Positions 1 through 7,791 of a stretch of 49,914 nucleotides of DNA are shown here, one piece after another. The position numbers and the translations under genes were made by a program. The notes below the pieces were generated by a model. The model saw nothing but the letters and a program-made list of their open reading frames with translations. It was not told the origin of the DNA and ran no database searches. The stretch spans positions 1-49,914 of the forward strand of contig JAKASR010000027.1 of NCBI GenBank assembly GCA_021818955.1, written 5' to 3'. Every line of letters starts with the position of its first letter. Within the stretch, counting starts at the first letter, position 1. Source of the DNA: Acidobacteriota bacterium (GTDB lineage: Bacteria; Acidobacteriota; Terriglobia; Terriglobales; SCQP01).

Positions 1-155
1 TAGCCGCGGCTTAACCGGACGGTGGAAATGATGCAGCCCTGGCGGGCCGCACATTCCCACCGCCACGACGACGATTCATTGACCAGCAACAGGCGAAATG
101 AAAGTGCGAAAAATACTGGACACTACCGCACCACTTGCGGGCCAAACTTTTATTA

Positions 156-184
156 TTGATTTTCTATTCTATGCATAGTACATT
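156..184 (+). promoter_or_regulatory. Putative promoter and operator of the padR operon
   Basis: TTGATT at 156-161 and TACATT at 179-184 are separated by 17 bp, a reasonable sigma-70-type pair. A perfect 10-bp palindrome, CTATGCATAG (169-178), fills the spacer, and an ATAC-GAG-GTAT inverted repeat lies at 188-198 just before the start codon. PadR regulators usually repress their own operon from such sites, so autoregulation is likely but inferred. I see no gene in 1-155. Confidence 0.35.
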
Positions 185-204
185 GCTATACGAGGTATGT
201 GGCA

Positions 205-624
205 ATGGTGAGGTTAAGAACAAGATCCTCCAACTCGGACACGCCGGACCGCTGGGAAGCGCAGCTCCGCAAGGGGGCACTTGAAATGGCGGCCCTGGCG
301 AGCCTTTGGCATGGACGCCTCTATGGCCTTGAAATCATAAGATTTCTTGAAGGCGAATCGCAGCTCATCCTGGCGGAAGGCACAATCTACCCGATCCTGA
401 ATCGTCTGCGGGCAGAGGGTTTGCTCACTTCAGAGTGGGTCGAGGCTGAAGCCGGTCATCCACGCAAGTACTATTCCCTGACAGAATCAGGACGGCTACG
501 GCTGATGAAGATGGCAGAAGCCTGGGCCACCTTCGCCGCTGGATTGAGCCGGCTGCTTACCCCGGTCCTCAACCCAGCGGTGGGCACGGTCACAACCCAG
601 GAGAAACAGGAAGTTTTTTTATGA
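205..624 (+). CDS. PadR family transcriptional regulator
   Basis: This 139-residue protein has the PadR winged-helix fold. A helix-turn-helix region runs over roughly residues 22-60, with the typical YGLEI...GTIYPILNRL pattern, and is followed by the wing sequence GHPRKYYSLTESG. PadR proteins are dimeric repressors, often controlling the membrane protein gene beside them. I chose ATG 205 because GAGG at 192-195 lies 9 nt upstream; the in-frame GTG at 199 is only 3 nt from it. The gene overlaps the next one by 4 nt (ATGA), so the two are translationally coupled. Codon use (TTA, AGA, ACA) is less GC-biased than beyond the tRNA. Family assignment is secure; the ligand is unknown. Confidence 0.9.
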   Translation: MVRLRTRSSNSDTPDRWEAQLRKGALEMAALASLWHGRLYGLEIIRFLEGESQLILAEGTIYPILNRLRAEGLLTSEWVEAEAGHPRKYYSLTESGRLRLMKMAEAWATFAAGLSRLLTPVLNPAVGTVTTQEKQEVFL

Positions 625-1211
625 TTCAAACCACGGAGCTCGATTCGTATTTATCGTTACTACGTAACAGCCTCGGTTCACTGACGCAGAATGAGCGCGA
701 AGAGATTACGCGAGAGATCAAAGCACACATCCGTGACTCAGTCGAGCAGAGCAAATCCAGCGTTGAGGCGGTTCTCGCACGGCTCGGTCCCGCGGAGGAA
801 CTCGCTGCGCAGTATCGCGATGGCCTGTTAATCCGCCGGGCAAGCCGCAGTGTTTCTCCGCCTCTCCTTTTGCGCGCAACTTTGAGGCTTACCACCAAAG
901 GCTTCTCCGGAATTGTCGTCTTCTTCGCTGCTATTTTCGGTTACGCGATTGGAGGCGGATTCGTGCTCGAAGCAGTTGCGAAGTGTATCTTCCCTGGTCA
1001 TACCGGCGTATGGGTAAATGACGGAGATCTCGTAATGAGCGGCACGACTCTAACCAAATATATTCCACAGCCGCCAGCACACGAAATCCTAGGCTGGTGG
1101 TATGTTCCTCTAACGCTCGCATTGGGGAGTCTATTACTCATGATTACGACCCTTATCATTCGCAACATGTTGCGGGCTTCCAAATATGTGCAATCAAAGT
1201 TGTCACCATAG
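621..1211 (+). CDS. HAAS/DUF1700-type membrane protein partnered with PadR
   Basis: This 196-residue protein has an N-terminal helical domain (about residues 1-70) with acidic, amphipathic repeats and the pattern LTQNEREEITREIKAHI, typical of HAAS domains. Two membrane segments follow, at about 97-122 and 154-182. HAAS-domain proteins are commonly encoded directly behind PadR regulators and are thought to couple membrane state to the regulator. The ATG start overlaps the padR stop, so translation is coupled. GC content and codon bias are lower than in the rest of the window. The membrane partner role is inferred from gene order and family. Confidence 0.75.
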   Translation: MIQTTELDSYLSLLRNSLGSLTQNEREEITREIKAHIRDSVEQSKSSVEAVLARLGPAEELAAQYRDGLLIRRASRSVSPPLLLRATLRLTTKGFSGIVVFFAAIFGYAIGGGFVLEAVAKCIFPGHTGVWVNDGDLVMSGTTLTKYIPQPPAHEILGWWYVPLTLALGSLLLMITTLIIRNMLRASKYVQSKLSP

Positions 1212-1225
1212 AAGGAGGCATACAA

Positions 1226-1441
1226 TTGAACGCCGTGACTTCCAACTTTTCAATTGCGCTTCACGCTTGCGAGCTTCAGAAAGGGTTTGAAAAACTTCAC
1301 GATAGGCCAATTTCCAGGGTCCGCGAGCGCGAGTATATGGACTATGCCCTCAGGCATATTCGGTCATACGGCGCTCCAGATCCGATGTACAGCCTATATA
1401 AATTCTTCCTGTACTTTCGGATTGAAGAATATATAAGGTAA
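1226..1441 (+). CDS. Small hypothetical protein with TTG start
   Basis: A strong Shine-Dalgarno sequence, AAGGAGG (1212-1218), lies 7 nt before a TTG at 1226 and opens a 71-residue frame. A longer reading from ATG 1097 would overlap the previous gene heavily and has no such site. The product is soluble-looking, rich in Arg, Tyr and Phe, with the C-terminal stretch SLYKFFLYFRIEEYIR. I recognise no family. It is probably the third gene of the padR operon, 14 nt after the HAAS gene. Base composition is close to neutral (TAT, ATA and TTT codons are frequent), unlike the GC-rich genes further right. Confidence 0.5.
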   Translation: MNAVTSNFSIALHACELQKGFEKLHDRPISRVREREYMDYALRHIRSYGAPDPMYSLYKFFLYFRIEEYIR

Positions 1442-1510
1442 ACACGAATGCCAATCAGCGAACACCAGACTTTTCCAGCAAACCATGACGCGCCAATCAG
1501 TTGTATTGAA

Positions 1511-1587
1511 TGGTAGGCACGTGGGGACTCGAACCCCAGACCTCTACCGTGTCAAGGTAGCGCTCTAACCAACTGAGCTACGCGCCT
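1511..1587 (-). tRNA. tRNA-Val (anticodon GAC)
   Basis: Read on the minus strand this is a 77-nt cloverleaf. The acceptor stem is AGGCGCG with CGTGCCT (one G-U pair), the D stem GCTC/GAGC, the anticodon stem CTACC/GGTAG with loop TTGACAC, and the T arm TGGGG-TTCGAGT-CCCCA. Discriminator A and an encoded CCA follow. The anticodon GAC (complement at 1551-1553) reads GUC/GUU valine codons. A TAAAAT box about 20 nt upstream (minus, 1613-1608) may be its -10 element. It marks the border between the less GC-rich left segment and the GC-rich remainder. Confidence 0.95.
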
Positions 1588-1665
1588 ACGCTCGGTTTTG
1601 CTTGCTTATTTTATCATCATCGGCCGATGCCACGAACTCGCCGGCCATGCCATGCTAGGGGCTGC

Positions 1666-3993
1666 ATGCGCCGCGCTTCCCTGCTCCTGTTTGCCGCACT
1701 GCTGGCGGCTTCGCTACATAGCCTGACACGCCATAAGGCCGCCCCACCCCCAATTCGGAGACAGCCAACGGTCGCCTCCGTGCCTTACCGCTGGCGGCAT
1801 GCGCGCATTGGCGGAGGAGGGTTTGTGGATGGCGTCTATTTCTCTCCGCTTCAGCCCAACCTGATTTACGCCCGCACCGACGTGGGCGGAGCCTACCGCT
1901 GGAGCGCGCGGCGGCGGCGCTGGCGCGCGCTGACCGACTGGCTGGGACCGGCGCAAGCCAACTACACCGGCATCGAAGCGCTGGCGCTCGATCCGCGCGA
2001 CGCCCGGCGGGTGTACATGGCCGCCGGGTTGTACACCTTTCCGCAATCGCCGGCGGGCGCGATTTTGCGCTCCGACGACCGCGGCCGGAAGTGGAAAATC
2101 GCGCGCGTGCCTTTCAAAATCGGCGGCAACGAAGACGGCCGCTTCGACGGCAACCGCCTGGCGGTGGACCCGCGCCAGGACCGCAACCTGCTTTACGGCA
2201 CGCGCGATCGCGGGCTCTGGCGCAGCCGGGATTTCGGCATCCACTGGATGCCGGCGCGGGGCTGGCCTACGATACCCGCTTCGCGGCAGCCGAAGCCGCG
2301 ATTCCCGCGCTTTCATCCCGCCCGCATCGGCATCGCCTTCGTGCTGTTTGCGCCGCGGCGGCTCGATTCCAGCGAGGCCACGCAGCGGATTTTTGCCGGC
2401 GTCTCCAACCCGAGCTACGGCATTTCCGAAAGCCGCGACGGCGGCCGGCATTGGCGCCGCTTGAGTGGGCAACCGTCCGGGCTGCGGGTCAACCATGGCG
2501 AGCTGGGCCGCGGCGGGCGGCTGTATTTGACCTACGGCGATCATGCCGGCCCGAACGGGATGACGCGCGGCGCGGTTTGGCGCTACGACCCGCGCTCGCG
2601 ACGCTGGCGGAACATCACCCCGAAAATGCCCAACGGCCGCCAGACGGGATTCGGGTTTGGCGGGCTGGCGGTCGATCCCAGCCATGCCAGGACGCTGATG
2701 GTGACGACCATGGACCGCTGGGCGGGCGGCGACCTGATTTTCCGCTCGACCGACGGCGGCGCGCACTGGCGCAATCCGCTGCCCCAGGCGCGGTGGAATG
2801 CGGACTCGGCGCCCTGGCTGATGCGCATCGGATATGCCTGGCCGCCGGCGCATCCGGCGGGGCCGCCGCATCCGTCGGTATCATCCACCGGCTGGATGGG
2901 CGCGATCGCCATCGATCCGTTTCATGCCGGGCATGTGCTGTACGGCACCGGCTGGGGGATATGGGGCAGCGATGACGCCACCCAAGCCGACCGCGGCTTG
3001 CCAACGCATTGGAGCTTCCGCGACCAAGGCCTGGAAGAAACCGTGCCGCTGGCGCTGATCAGCCCTCCAATGGGCGCGCACCTGATCAGCGGGCTGGGCG
3101 ATCTGGATGGATTCCGCCACGAGCGGCTGTCGGTTTCCCCGCCGCAGGGCGCGTTTACCAGCCCTTATTTTCAGAACACCAGCTCGCTCGATTTCGCCGC
3201 CCAGCGGCCGCAGTTGATCGCGCGCAGCGGCAGCAGCGGCTGGCCGCATGCCACCTTTGGCGCGTATTCGACCGATGGCGGGCGAAGCTGGCGGGCGTTT
3301 GCGAGACGTCCGGCGCATAGCCGCGGCTCCGGCACGATTGCGGTGTCGGCCGACGGCGCGGCGCTGGTCTGGACTCCGCTGCCGGCATGGCATCGCGGGA
3401 TGCCCTTTGCCCGCGCCGGTAAGGCTTACGCCAGCTTCGATCGCGGCCGGCATTGGCTGCCCTGCCAGGGCTTGCCGGCGGGCGCGCGGGTGATTGCCGA
3501 CCGGGTGCTGCCGCGACGCTTTTATGCAATCGTTGCCGGCGCCGGCACGGTCTATGCCAGCCGCGACCGGGGCAGAAGCTTTGAGCGAATGTCGAACCCG
3601 CTGCGGCCGCAACCCGGCTTCGCGCAAGCGCAATTGGCCGCGGCTCCCGGCGAAGCGCTGAATTTATGGCTGGCGTCAGCGCAGGGCTTATGGCGCTCGC
3701 GCGATGGCGGGCGGCATTGGAGCCAATTCGCCGATGTACAGCATGCCTGGCGGATCGGGTTTGGAAAAGCGGCGCCGCGACATCATTACCCGGCGATTTA
3801 TATGTTTGGCGAGGCCAGCGGCGTTGCCGCGGTATTCCGCTCCGACGATGCCGGCAAGAGTTGGGCGCGGATCAACGATGCCCGGCACCAATACGGACGC
3901 ATTCGCGTCATCACCGGCGATCCGAGGATTTATGGAAGGGTATATATGGGCACGGACGGGCGAGGGATCGTCTATGGAACCGCGAAGCGATAA
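1666..3993 (+). CDS. Secreted GH74 xyloglucan-active endoglucanase
   Basis: This is a predicted exported beta-propeller glycosidase of 775 residues. A signal peptide (MRRASLLLFAALLAASL) is followed by the GH74 hallmark IGGGGFVDGVYFSP and ARTDVGGAYRW. The Asp of ARTD (residue 72) and the Asp of GLGDLDGF (residue 479) match the two catalytic aspartates of GH74 in motif and spacing. Many SxDGGxxW/BNR-like repeats build two seven-bladed propellers. The family cleaves the beta-1,4-glucan backbone of xyloglucan. ATG 1666 gives a compact signal peptide and has AGGGG 4 nt upstream; ATG 1627 in the same frame would add 13 residues. It stands just before a GH67 gene, so the pair looks like a hemicellulose locus. 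Endo or reducing-end specificity cannot be told. Confidence 0.88.
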   Translation: MRRASLLLFAALLAASLHSLTRHKAAPPPIRRQPTVASVPYRWRHARIGGGGFVDGVYFSPLQPNLIYARTDVGGAYRWSARRRRWRALTDWLGPAQANYTGIEALALDPRDARRVYMAAGLYTFPQSPAGAILRSDDRGRKWKIARVPFKIGGNEDGRFDGNRLAVDPRQDRNLLYGTRDRGLWRSRDFGIHWMPARGWPTIPASRQPKPRFPRFHPARIGIAFVLFAPRRLDSSEATQRIFAGVSNPSYGISESRDGGRHWRRLSGQPSGLRVNHGELGRGGRLYLTYGDHAGPNGMTRGAVWRYDPRSRRWRNITPKMPNGRQTGFGFGGLAVDPSHARTLMVTTMDRWAGGDLIFRSTDGGAHWRNPLPQARWNADSAPWLMRIGYAWPPAHPAGPPHPSVSSTGWMGAIAIDPFHAGHVLYGTGWGIWGSDDATQADRGLPTHWSFRDQGLEETVPLALISPPMGAHLISGLGDLDGFRHERLSVSPPQGAFTSPYFQNTSSLDFAAQRPQLIARSGSSGWPHATFGAYSTDGGRSWRAFARRPAHSRGSGTIAVSADGAALVWTPLPAWHRGMPFARAGKAYASFDRGRHWLPCQGLPAGARVIADRVLPRRFYAIVAGAGTVYASRDRGRSFERMSNPLRPQPGFAQAQLAAAPGEALNLWLASAQGLWRSRDGGRHWSQFADVQHAWRIGFGKAAPRHHYPAIYMFGEASGVAAVFRSDDAGKSWARINDARHQYGRIRVITGDPRIYGRVYMGTDGRGIVYGTAKR

Positions 3994-3998
3994 GCGGA

Positions 3999-4101
3999 GC
4001 ATGGCTTCGCCAGCATTTCTCATGCAATTTCTTCGAAATTGAGCATGCTAAAGACTATTTCTTCGAAATTGAGCATGCTAAAGACTATTTCTTCGAAATT
4101 G
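3999..4101 (+). repeat. Dispersed repeat copy A: three tandem 30-bp hairpin units
   Basis: The module GCATGGCTTC (3999-4008) is followed by a 30-bp unit repeated about 2.4 times exactly (4031-4060, 4061-4090, 4091-4101), with an earlier start at 4024. Each unit contains the inverted repeat AATTTC-TTC-GAAATT and the palindrome AGCATGCT. The same unit recurs near 27.0, 29.4 and 37.3 kb. This copy lacks the hairpin head and the conserved tail found in the others. The rest of 3994-4259 holds only the ribosome binding site of the next gene. Confidence 0.85.
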
Positions 4102-4259
4102 CACAATGCTCGACGATCCACCTATATTTCCAGATACACCGCGATCGGCTCGCAGTATTGATTTTGACCATTCCCGCAGATCCGCGAGACAAGCGGGCGC
4201 CGGAGGAAGGATGAAAGGAGTCGGAAGCCAGGAGCTAAGTAAAGGAAGGTGGACGGCGG

Positions 4260-7046
4260 ATGAAACTTAAAACAACGACAATTTTGAAACCGTTTCCAAG
4301 TCTGCTATTGCTCGCCCTTTCCGCACTGGCGCAGGCTCGCGTTTCCGCACGGCAGGCCAATACCGCGCCGGCTTCGCTCAATCGTAAGCCATCGCACATT
4401 CAAAAATCATTACCCGGCAGAAAGCCTTCGGCGGCGTGGTTGCGCTATCGGCCGATCCGCAATGCGGCGCTGCTGGCACTCGACCGGCGCGTGCCCTCGA
4501 CCATCGTCGTGGCCGGGCGCGAGCTGGTTTTGCAAACCGCCGCGGGCGAGCTGCAGCGCGGGCTCGAGGCGATGCTGGGCCGGCGCGAGCGCATCGCGGC
4601 GCGGATACCGCAATCGGGCGCGATCGTGCTGGCGACCACGGCGGAGTTAGGCGGGCTGATCGCGTCTCCGCCGCGGCGGCTGGCGCGGCTGCGCGCCAAC
4701 GGGTATCTGGTAAAGGCGCTCACGCGCCGGCGCCGGCCGGTGTGGCTGATTGCCGGCCGGGACGCGAATGGCGCGCTCTATGGAGCGTTTGCGCTGCTGC
4801 GCCGGATGGCGCTGGGGGGCGACGCCGCGCATATCGATTTATTGCGCAATCCGGCGGCGCCCATACGCTGGGTGGACCAGTGGGACAATCTCGACGGCAC
4901 GATCGAGCGCGGCTACGGCGGGCGCTCGATTTTTTTCAGCCACGGACAGGCGCGCCGCCACCTGGCGCGAGTGCGGGAATATGCCCGGCTGCTGGCCTCG
5001 CTGGGCATCAACGGCTGCGATATCAACAACGTCAATGCCGATCCGCGGGTGCTGGCGCCGGGGTTTTCTCCGCAACTGGCGCGCATTGCCGCCGCCATGC
5101 GTCCCTGGGGCGTGCGCATCGCGCTCTCGGTCAGCCTGGCCAGCCCGCAGACGGCGGGCGGGCTGCGCACCTACGATCCGCTTGACCCTCAAGTCGCGCG
5201 CTGGTGGCGGCGGCTGGCCGACCGGCTCTATCAGTGGATTCCCGATCTAGCCGGCATGACGGTGAAAGCCGGGTCGGAGGGCCAGCCCGGCCCGGCGGCC
5301 TACGGCCGCACCCATGCCCAGGCCGCCAACGTGGTGGCGCGCGCGCTGGCGCCGCACGGCGGCATCGTGCTCTACCGCGCCTTCGTCTATAACAATCACC
5401 TCGACTATCAAGATTTGAAAGCCGACCGCGCCAAGGCCGCCTACGATATTTTTGCTCCGCTCGACGGACGCTTCGACCCCAACGCCGTGGTGCAGATTAA
5501 ATACGGGCCAATCGATTTTCAAGTGCGCGAGCCGGTCTCGCCGCTGATTGGCGCGCTGCGGCGGACCAACCAGGCGCTGGAGTTGGAAATTACGCAGGAA
5601 TATACCGGACAGCAGCGCCAGCTCTGCTACCTGGCTCCGATGTGGCAAAAGGTGCTGCGCTTCAATTTTAAGGAAAGCCGCCTGCCGCCAATTGGCCGCC
5701 GCCAGCGCAAGGAAGAAAAAGCATCTTCGAACGATTGCCGGGCGGCGCGGCGGGTACGCCAGATCGTGTCCGGCGCCGCCTGGCGGCGTCCGCTGGGCGG
5801 CATGGTCGGAGTTGCCAATGTCGGGCGGGACTCCAACTGGATGGGATTCGACCTGGCGCTGGCGAATCTATACGCCTTCGGGCGGCTGGCCTGGAATCCG
5901 CGCCTGAGCGCGCGGCGGATTGCCGCCGAGTGGACGCGGCTGAGCTTCGGCGGCGATCCGCAAGTGGACCGCACGGTGAATGCGCTGCTGATGGAATCGT
6001 GGCATGTCTATAAGGACTACACCGGCGTGCTGGGGCTGCAGACGCTGACCAACATACTGGGGCCGCATTACGGCCCCGGCCCGGAATCGGCCGACCATAA
6101 TCGCTGGGGACAATGGATCCGCGCCGGGCACCGTGCGATCGGCATGGATCGCACGGTGGCGACCGGAACCGGATTTCTGGGGCAGTACCCGCCGGCGATC
6201 GCGCAACGCTATACGTCGCTGGCCACTTGTCCCGATAACCTGCTGCTGTTTTTTCATCACCTGCCCTACACCTATCGCCTGCACTCGGGCGAAACCGTAA
6301 TCCAGCATATTTACAACCGGCACTATCAGGGCGCGGCCGAGGCGGCGGAGTTTCCCCGCTGGTGGCGCGGGTTGCGCGGCAAAGTCGGCCGGCAGCGCTA
6401 TCGCGCGGTGCTGAATCATTTGGAATATCAGGCCGGATATGCGCGCGTCTGGCGCGACTATATCGATGAATATTTCGAGCGGCTTTCGGGCATTGCCGAC
6501 GCGCGCGGGCGCGTAGGCCACCATCCCGGACGGATCGAGGCGGAAGCCATGCGGCTCGACGGCTACCGCCGGGTGAAGCTGCATCCTTCCGAAGCCGCTT
6601 CCGGCGGCGAGGCGGTGGTTTGCCCGCGGGGGAAAAAGCAATGCCGGGCGGCGTTTCGCTTTGCCGGCGCGACGGGAAATTACCGGATCGCGGTGCAATA
6701 TTTCGATGTCTCTTCCGGCACGGCGCGATTCCGCCTGCTGGCCGGCGTGCGCCGCATTGCGGCCTGGAAAGCCAACGCCGATCTGCCCGGCCTGCCGCCG
6801 GCATTCGTTCTACGCCGGCTGCAAAGCCAAGGCGGCATTTCTGGCGCCGCCGCCCGACAGCGGGCCGCTTTTGAATTGCGCCTGGGCCTGACCGCCGACG
6901 ATTCCACCTGGAAAGTGGTGCGCGGGGTGAGGCTGCGGCACGGCGAGCGGATCGAGATTGTGGGCATTCCGCAGGGATATGACCGCGCGTCGGTGGATTT
7001 CGTTTCGATCAGGGAAATGAAACAAAGCAAGGGAACAGGGCAATAA
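4260..7046 (+). CDS. Secreted GH67 alpha-glucuronidase with C-terminal extension
   Basis: This 928-residue exported enzyme is predicted to remove 4-O-methyl-glucuronic acid side groups from glucuronoxylan fragments. After a signal peptide (residues 1-26) come the GH67 motifs WDNLDGTIERGYGG, GSEGQPGPAAYGRTHA and GPIDFQVREP. Glu340, Asp419 and Glu447 are spaced 79 and 28 residues apart, as in characterised GH67 enzymes (general acid plus two carboxylates on the base side). Residues after about 760 (from RIEAEAMRLDGY) are an extra domain, possibly carbohydrate binding, which is inference. AAGGAAGG lies about 10 nt before the ATG. Secretion implies polymer or long oligomer attack outside the cytoplasm, whereas many GH67 enzymes are intracellular. 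Confidence 0.9.
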   Translation: MKLKTTTILKPFPSLLLLALSALAQARVSARQANTAPASLNRKPSHIQKSLPGRKPSAAWLRYRPIRNAALLALDRRVPSTIVVAGRELVLQTAAGELQRGLEAMLGRRERIAARIPQSGAIVLATTAELGGLIASPPRRLARLRANGYLVKALTRRRRPVWLIAGRDANGALYGAFALLRRMALGGDAAHIDLLRNPAAPIRWVDQWDNLDGTIERGYGGRSIFFSHGQARRHLARVREYARLLASLGINGCDINNVNADPRVLAPGFSPQLARIAAAMRPWGVRIALSVSLASPQTAGGLRTYDPLDPQVARWWRRLADRLYQWIPDLAGMTVKAGSEGQPGPAAYGRTHAQAANVVARALAPHGGIVLYRAFVYNNHLDYQDLKADRAKAAYDIFAPLDGRFDPNAVVQIKYGPIDFQVREPVSPLIGALRRTNQALELEITQEYTGQQRQLCYLAPMWQKVLRFNFKESRLPPIGRRQRKEEKASSNDCRAARRVRQIVSGAAWRRPLGGMVGVANVGRDSNWMGFDLALANLYAFGRLAWNPRLSARRIAAEWTRLSFGGDPQVDRTVNALLMESWHVYKDYTGVLGLQTLTNILGPHYGPGPESADHNRWGQWIRAGHRAIGMDRTVATGTGFLGQYPPAIAQRYTSLATCPDNLLLFFHHLPYTYRLHSGETVIQHIYNRHYQGAAEAAEFPRWWRGLRGKVGRQRYRAVLNHLEYQAGYARVWRDYIDEYFERLSGIADARGRVGHHPGRIEAEAMRLDGYRRVKLHPSEAASGGEAVVCPRGKKQCRAAFRFAGATGNYRIAVQYFDVSSGTARFRLLAGVRRIAAWKANADLPGLPPAFVLRRLQSQGGISGAAARQRAAFELRLGLTADDSTWKVVRGVRLRHGERIEIVGIPQGYDRASVDFVSIREMKQSKGTGQ

Positions 7047-7062
7047 AGGGAAGCCATAAGGG

Positions 7063-7737
7063 GTGGCCCCCGAGCTCTCGCGGATTTTTAGCGCGCCGGC
7101 TGTCCACCCTGCCCGGCAGCTCGATATTGCATCCAATTCCCTTATGCGCAGCCGGCGGCGTGTAGTGGGCGGAGCGTTGGCGATAGCGGGCCTGCTGTTG
7201 CTGGCCCTCTCGCTGGGGCAATACGGGTTCATGTACTACCGCCAGCGGCAGTTGCAGCGCGAATGGCGGCAACTGGACGCCGGCGCGGCATCGGCCGCCG
7301 GCACGGCCGCGGCCTCCGCTTCCACTCCGTCCAGCACCGACAAAATCGGCAGCGGTTTGCTGAAGCTGGTCATTCCGCGCATTCAATTGAACGACATCAT
7401 CGTTCCCGGCACCAGCTATCAAGCTTTGCTGGAGGGGCCGGGTTGGATGCGGTCTTCTTCCCCGCCGGGCAAAGGCAACACCATTATTGCCGGCCATCGC
7501 GACACCTTTTTCCGCGGCATACATGAATTGCAGCCGGGGGATGCCATCCGCATTGAAAGCGGCAGCCGGACATACCGCTATCGCGTCGTTTCGCGGCGCA
7601 TCGTCGCGTCCAGCGACACTTCCGCGCTCGACTCGACGCCGAAGCCCATGCTGACGCTGGTGACCTGCTACCCTACATATTGGATCGGGCCGGCACCCAA
7701 GCGGCTGATCGTGCAGGCGCGACTGCAGTCTAAATAA
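7063..7737 (+). CDS. Membrane-anchored sortase (class D-like)
   Basis: This 224-residue protein has one N-terminal membrane helix (about residues 34-58), an Ala/Ser-rich linker, and a sortase domain from about residue 97. The catalytic triad is visible: His145 in AGHRDTFF, Cys202 in LVTCYPTY and Arg214 in APKRLIV. Sortases are cysteine transpeptidases that cleave a C-terminal sorting signal and attach the protein elsewhere. The sequence most resembles class D enzymes. I chose GTG 7063 because AAGGGAAG lies 8 nt upstream; ATG 7144 has no such site. It follows the GH67 gene by 16 nt. No canonical LPXTG substrate is encoded nearby, so its targets are unknown. Confidence 0.85.
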   Translation: MAPELSRIFSAPAVHPARQLDIASNSLMRSRRRVVGGALAIAGLLLLALSLGQYGFMYYRQRQLQREWRQLDAGAASAAGTAAASASTPSSTDKIGSGLLKLVIPRIQLNDIIVPGTSYQALLEGPGWMRSSSPPGKGNTIIAGHRDTFFRGIHELQPGDAIRIESGSRTYRYRVVSRRIVASSDTSALDSTPKPMLTLVTCYPTYWIGPAPKRLIVQARLQSK

Positions 7738-7753
7738 AGCGCCCGCAGTCAGT

Positions 7754-7781
7754 GGACGCGGCCGCGTCCGGCCGCCCGGAC
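7754..7781 (+). promoter_or_regulatory. Two overlapping, mutually exclusive hairpins before the ThiO-like gene
   Basis: The perfect 16-bp palindrome 7754-7769 (GGACGCGG/CCGCGTCC) overlaps the stem-loop 7766-7781 (GTCCGG-CCGC-CCGGAC). They share GTCC at 7766-7769, so an RNA can form only one at a time. The next start codon is at 7792. They may act as a terminator of the sortase gene or control the downstream gene; neither has a U-tract. Confidence 0.35.
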
Positions 7782-7791
7782 GCAATTGCAA

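Noticed and set aside
1627-1665. Longer N terminus for the GH74 enzyme from ATG 1627
   Set aside because: It adds 13 basic residues before the signal peptide without a better ribosome site, and its start would overlap the predicted tRNA promoter region.
3666-4214. 182-codon plus-strand frame overlapping the end of the GH74 gene
   Set aside because: It shadows GH74 in another frame and only continues because the 30-bp repeat units are open in that frame; no start site or family pattern.
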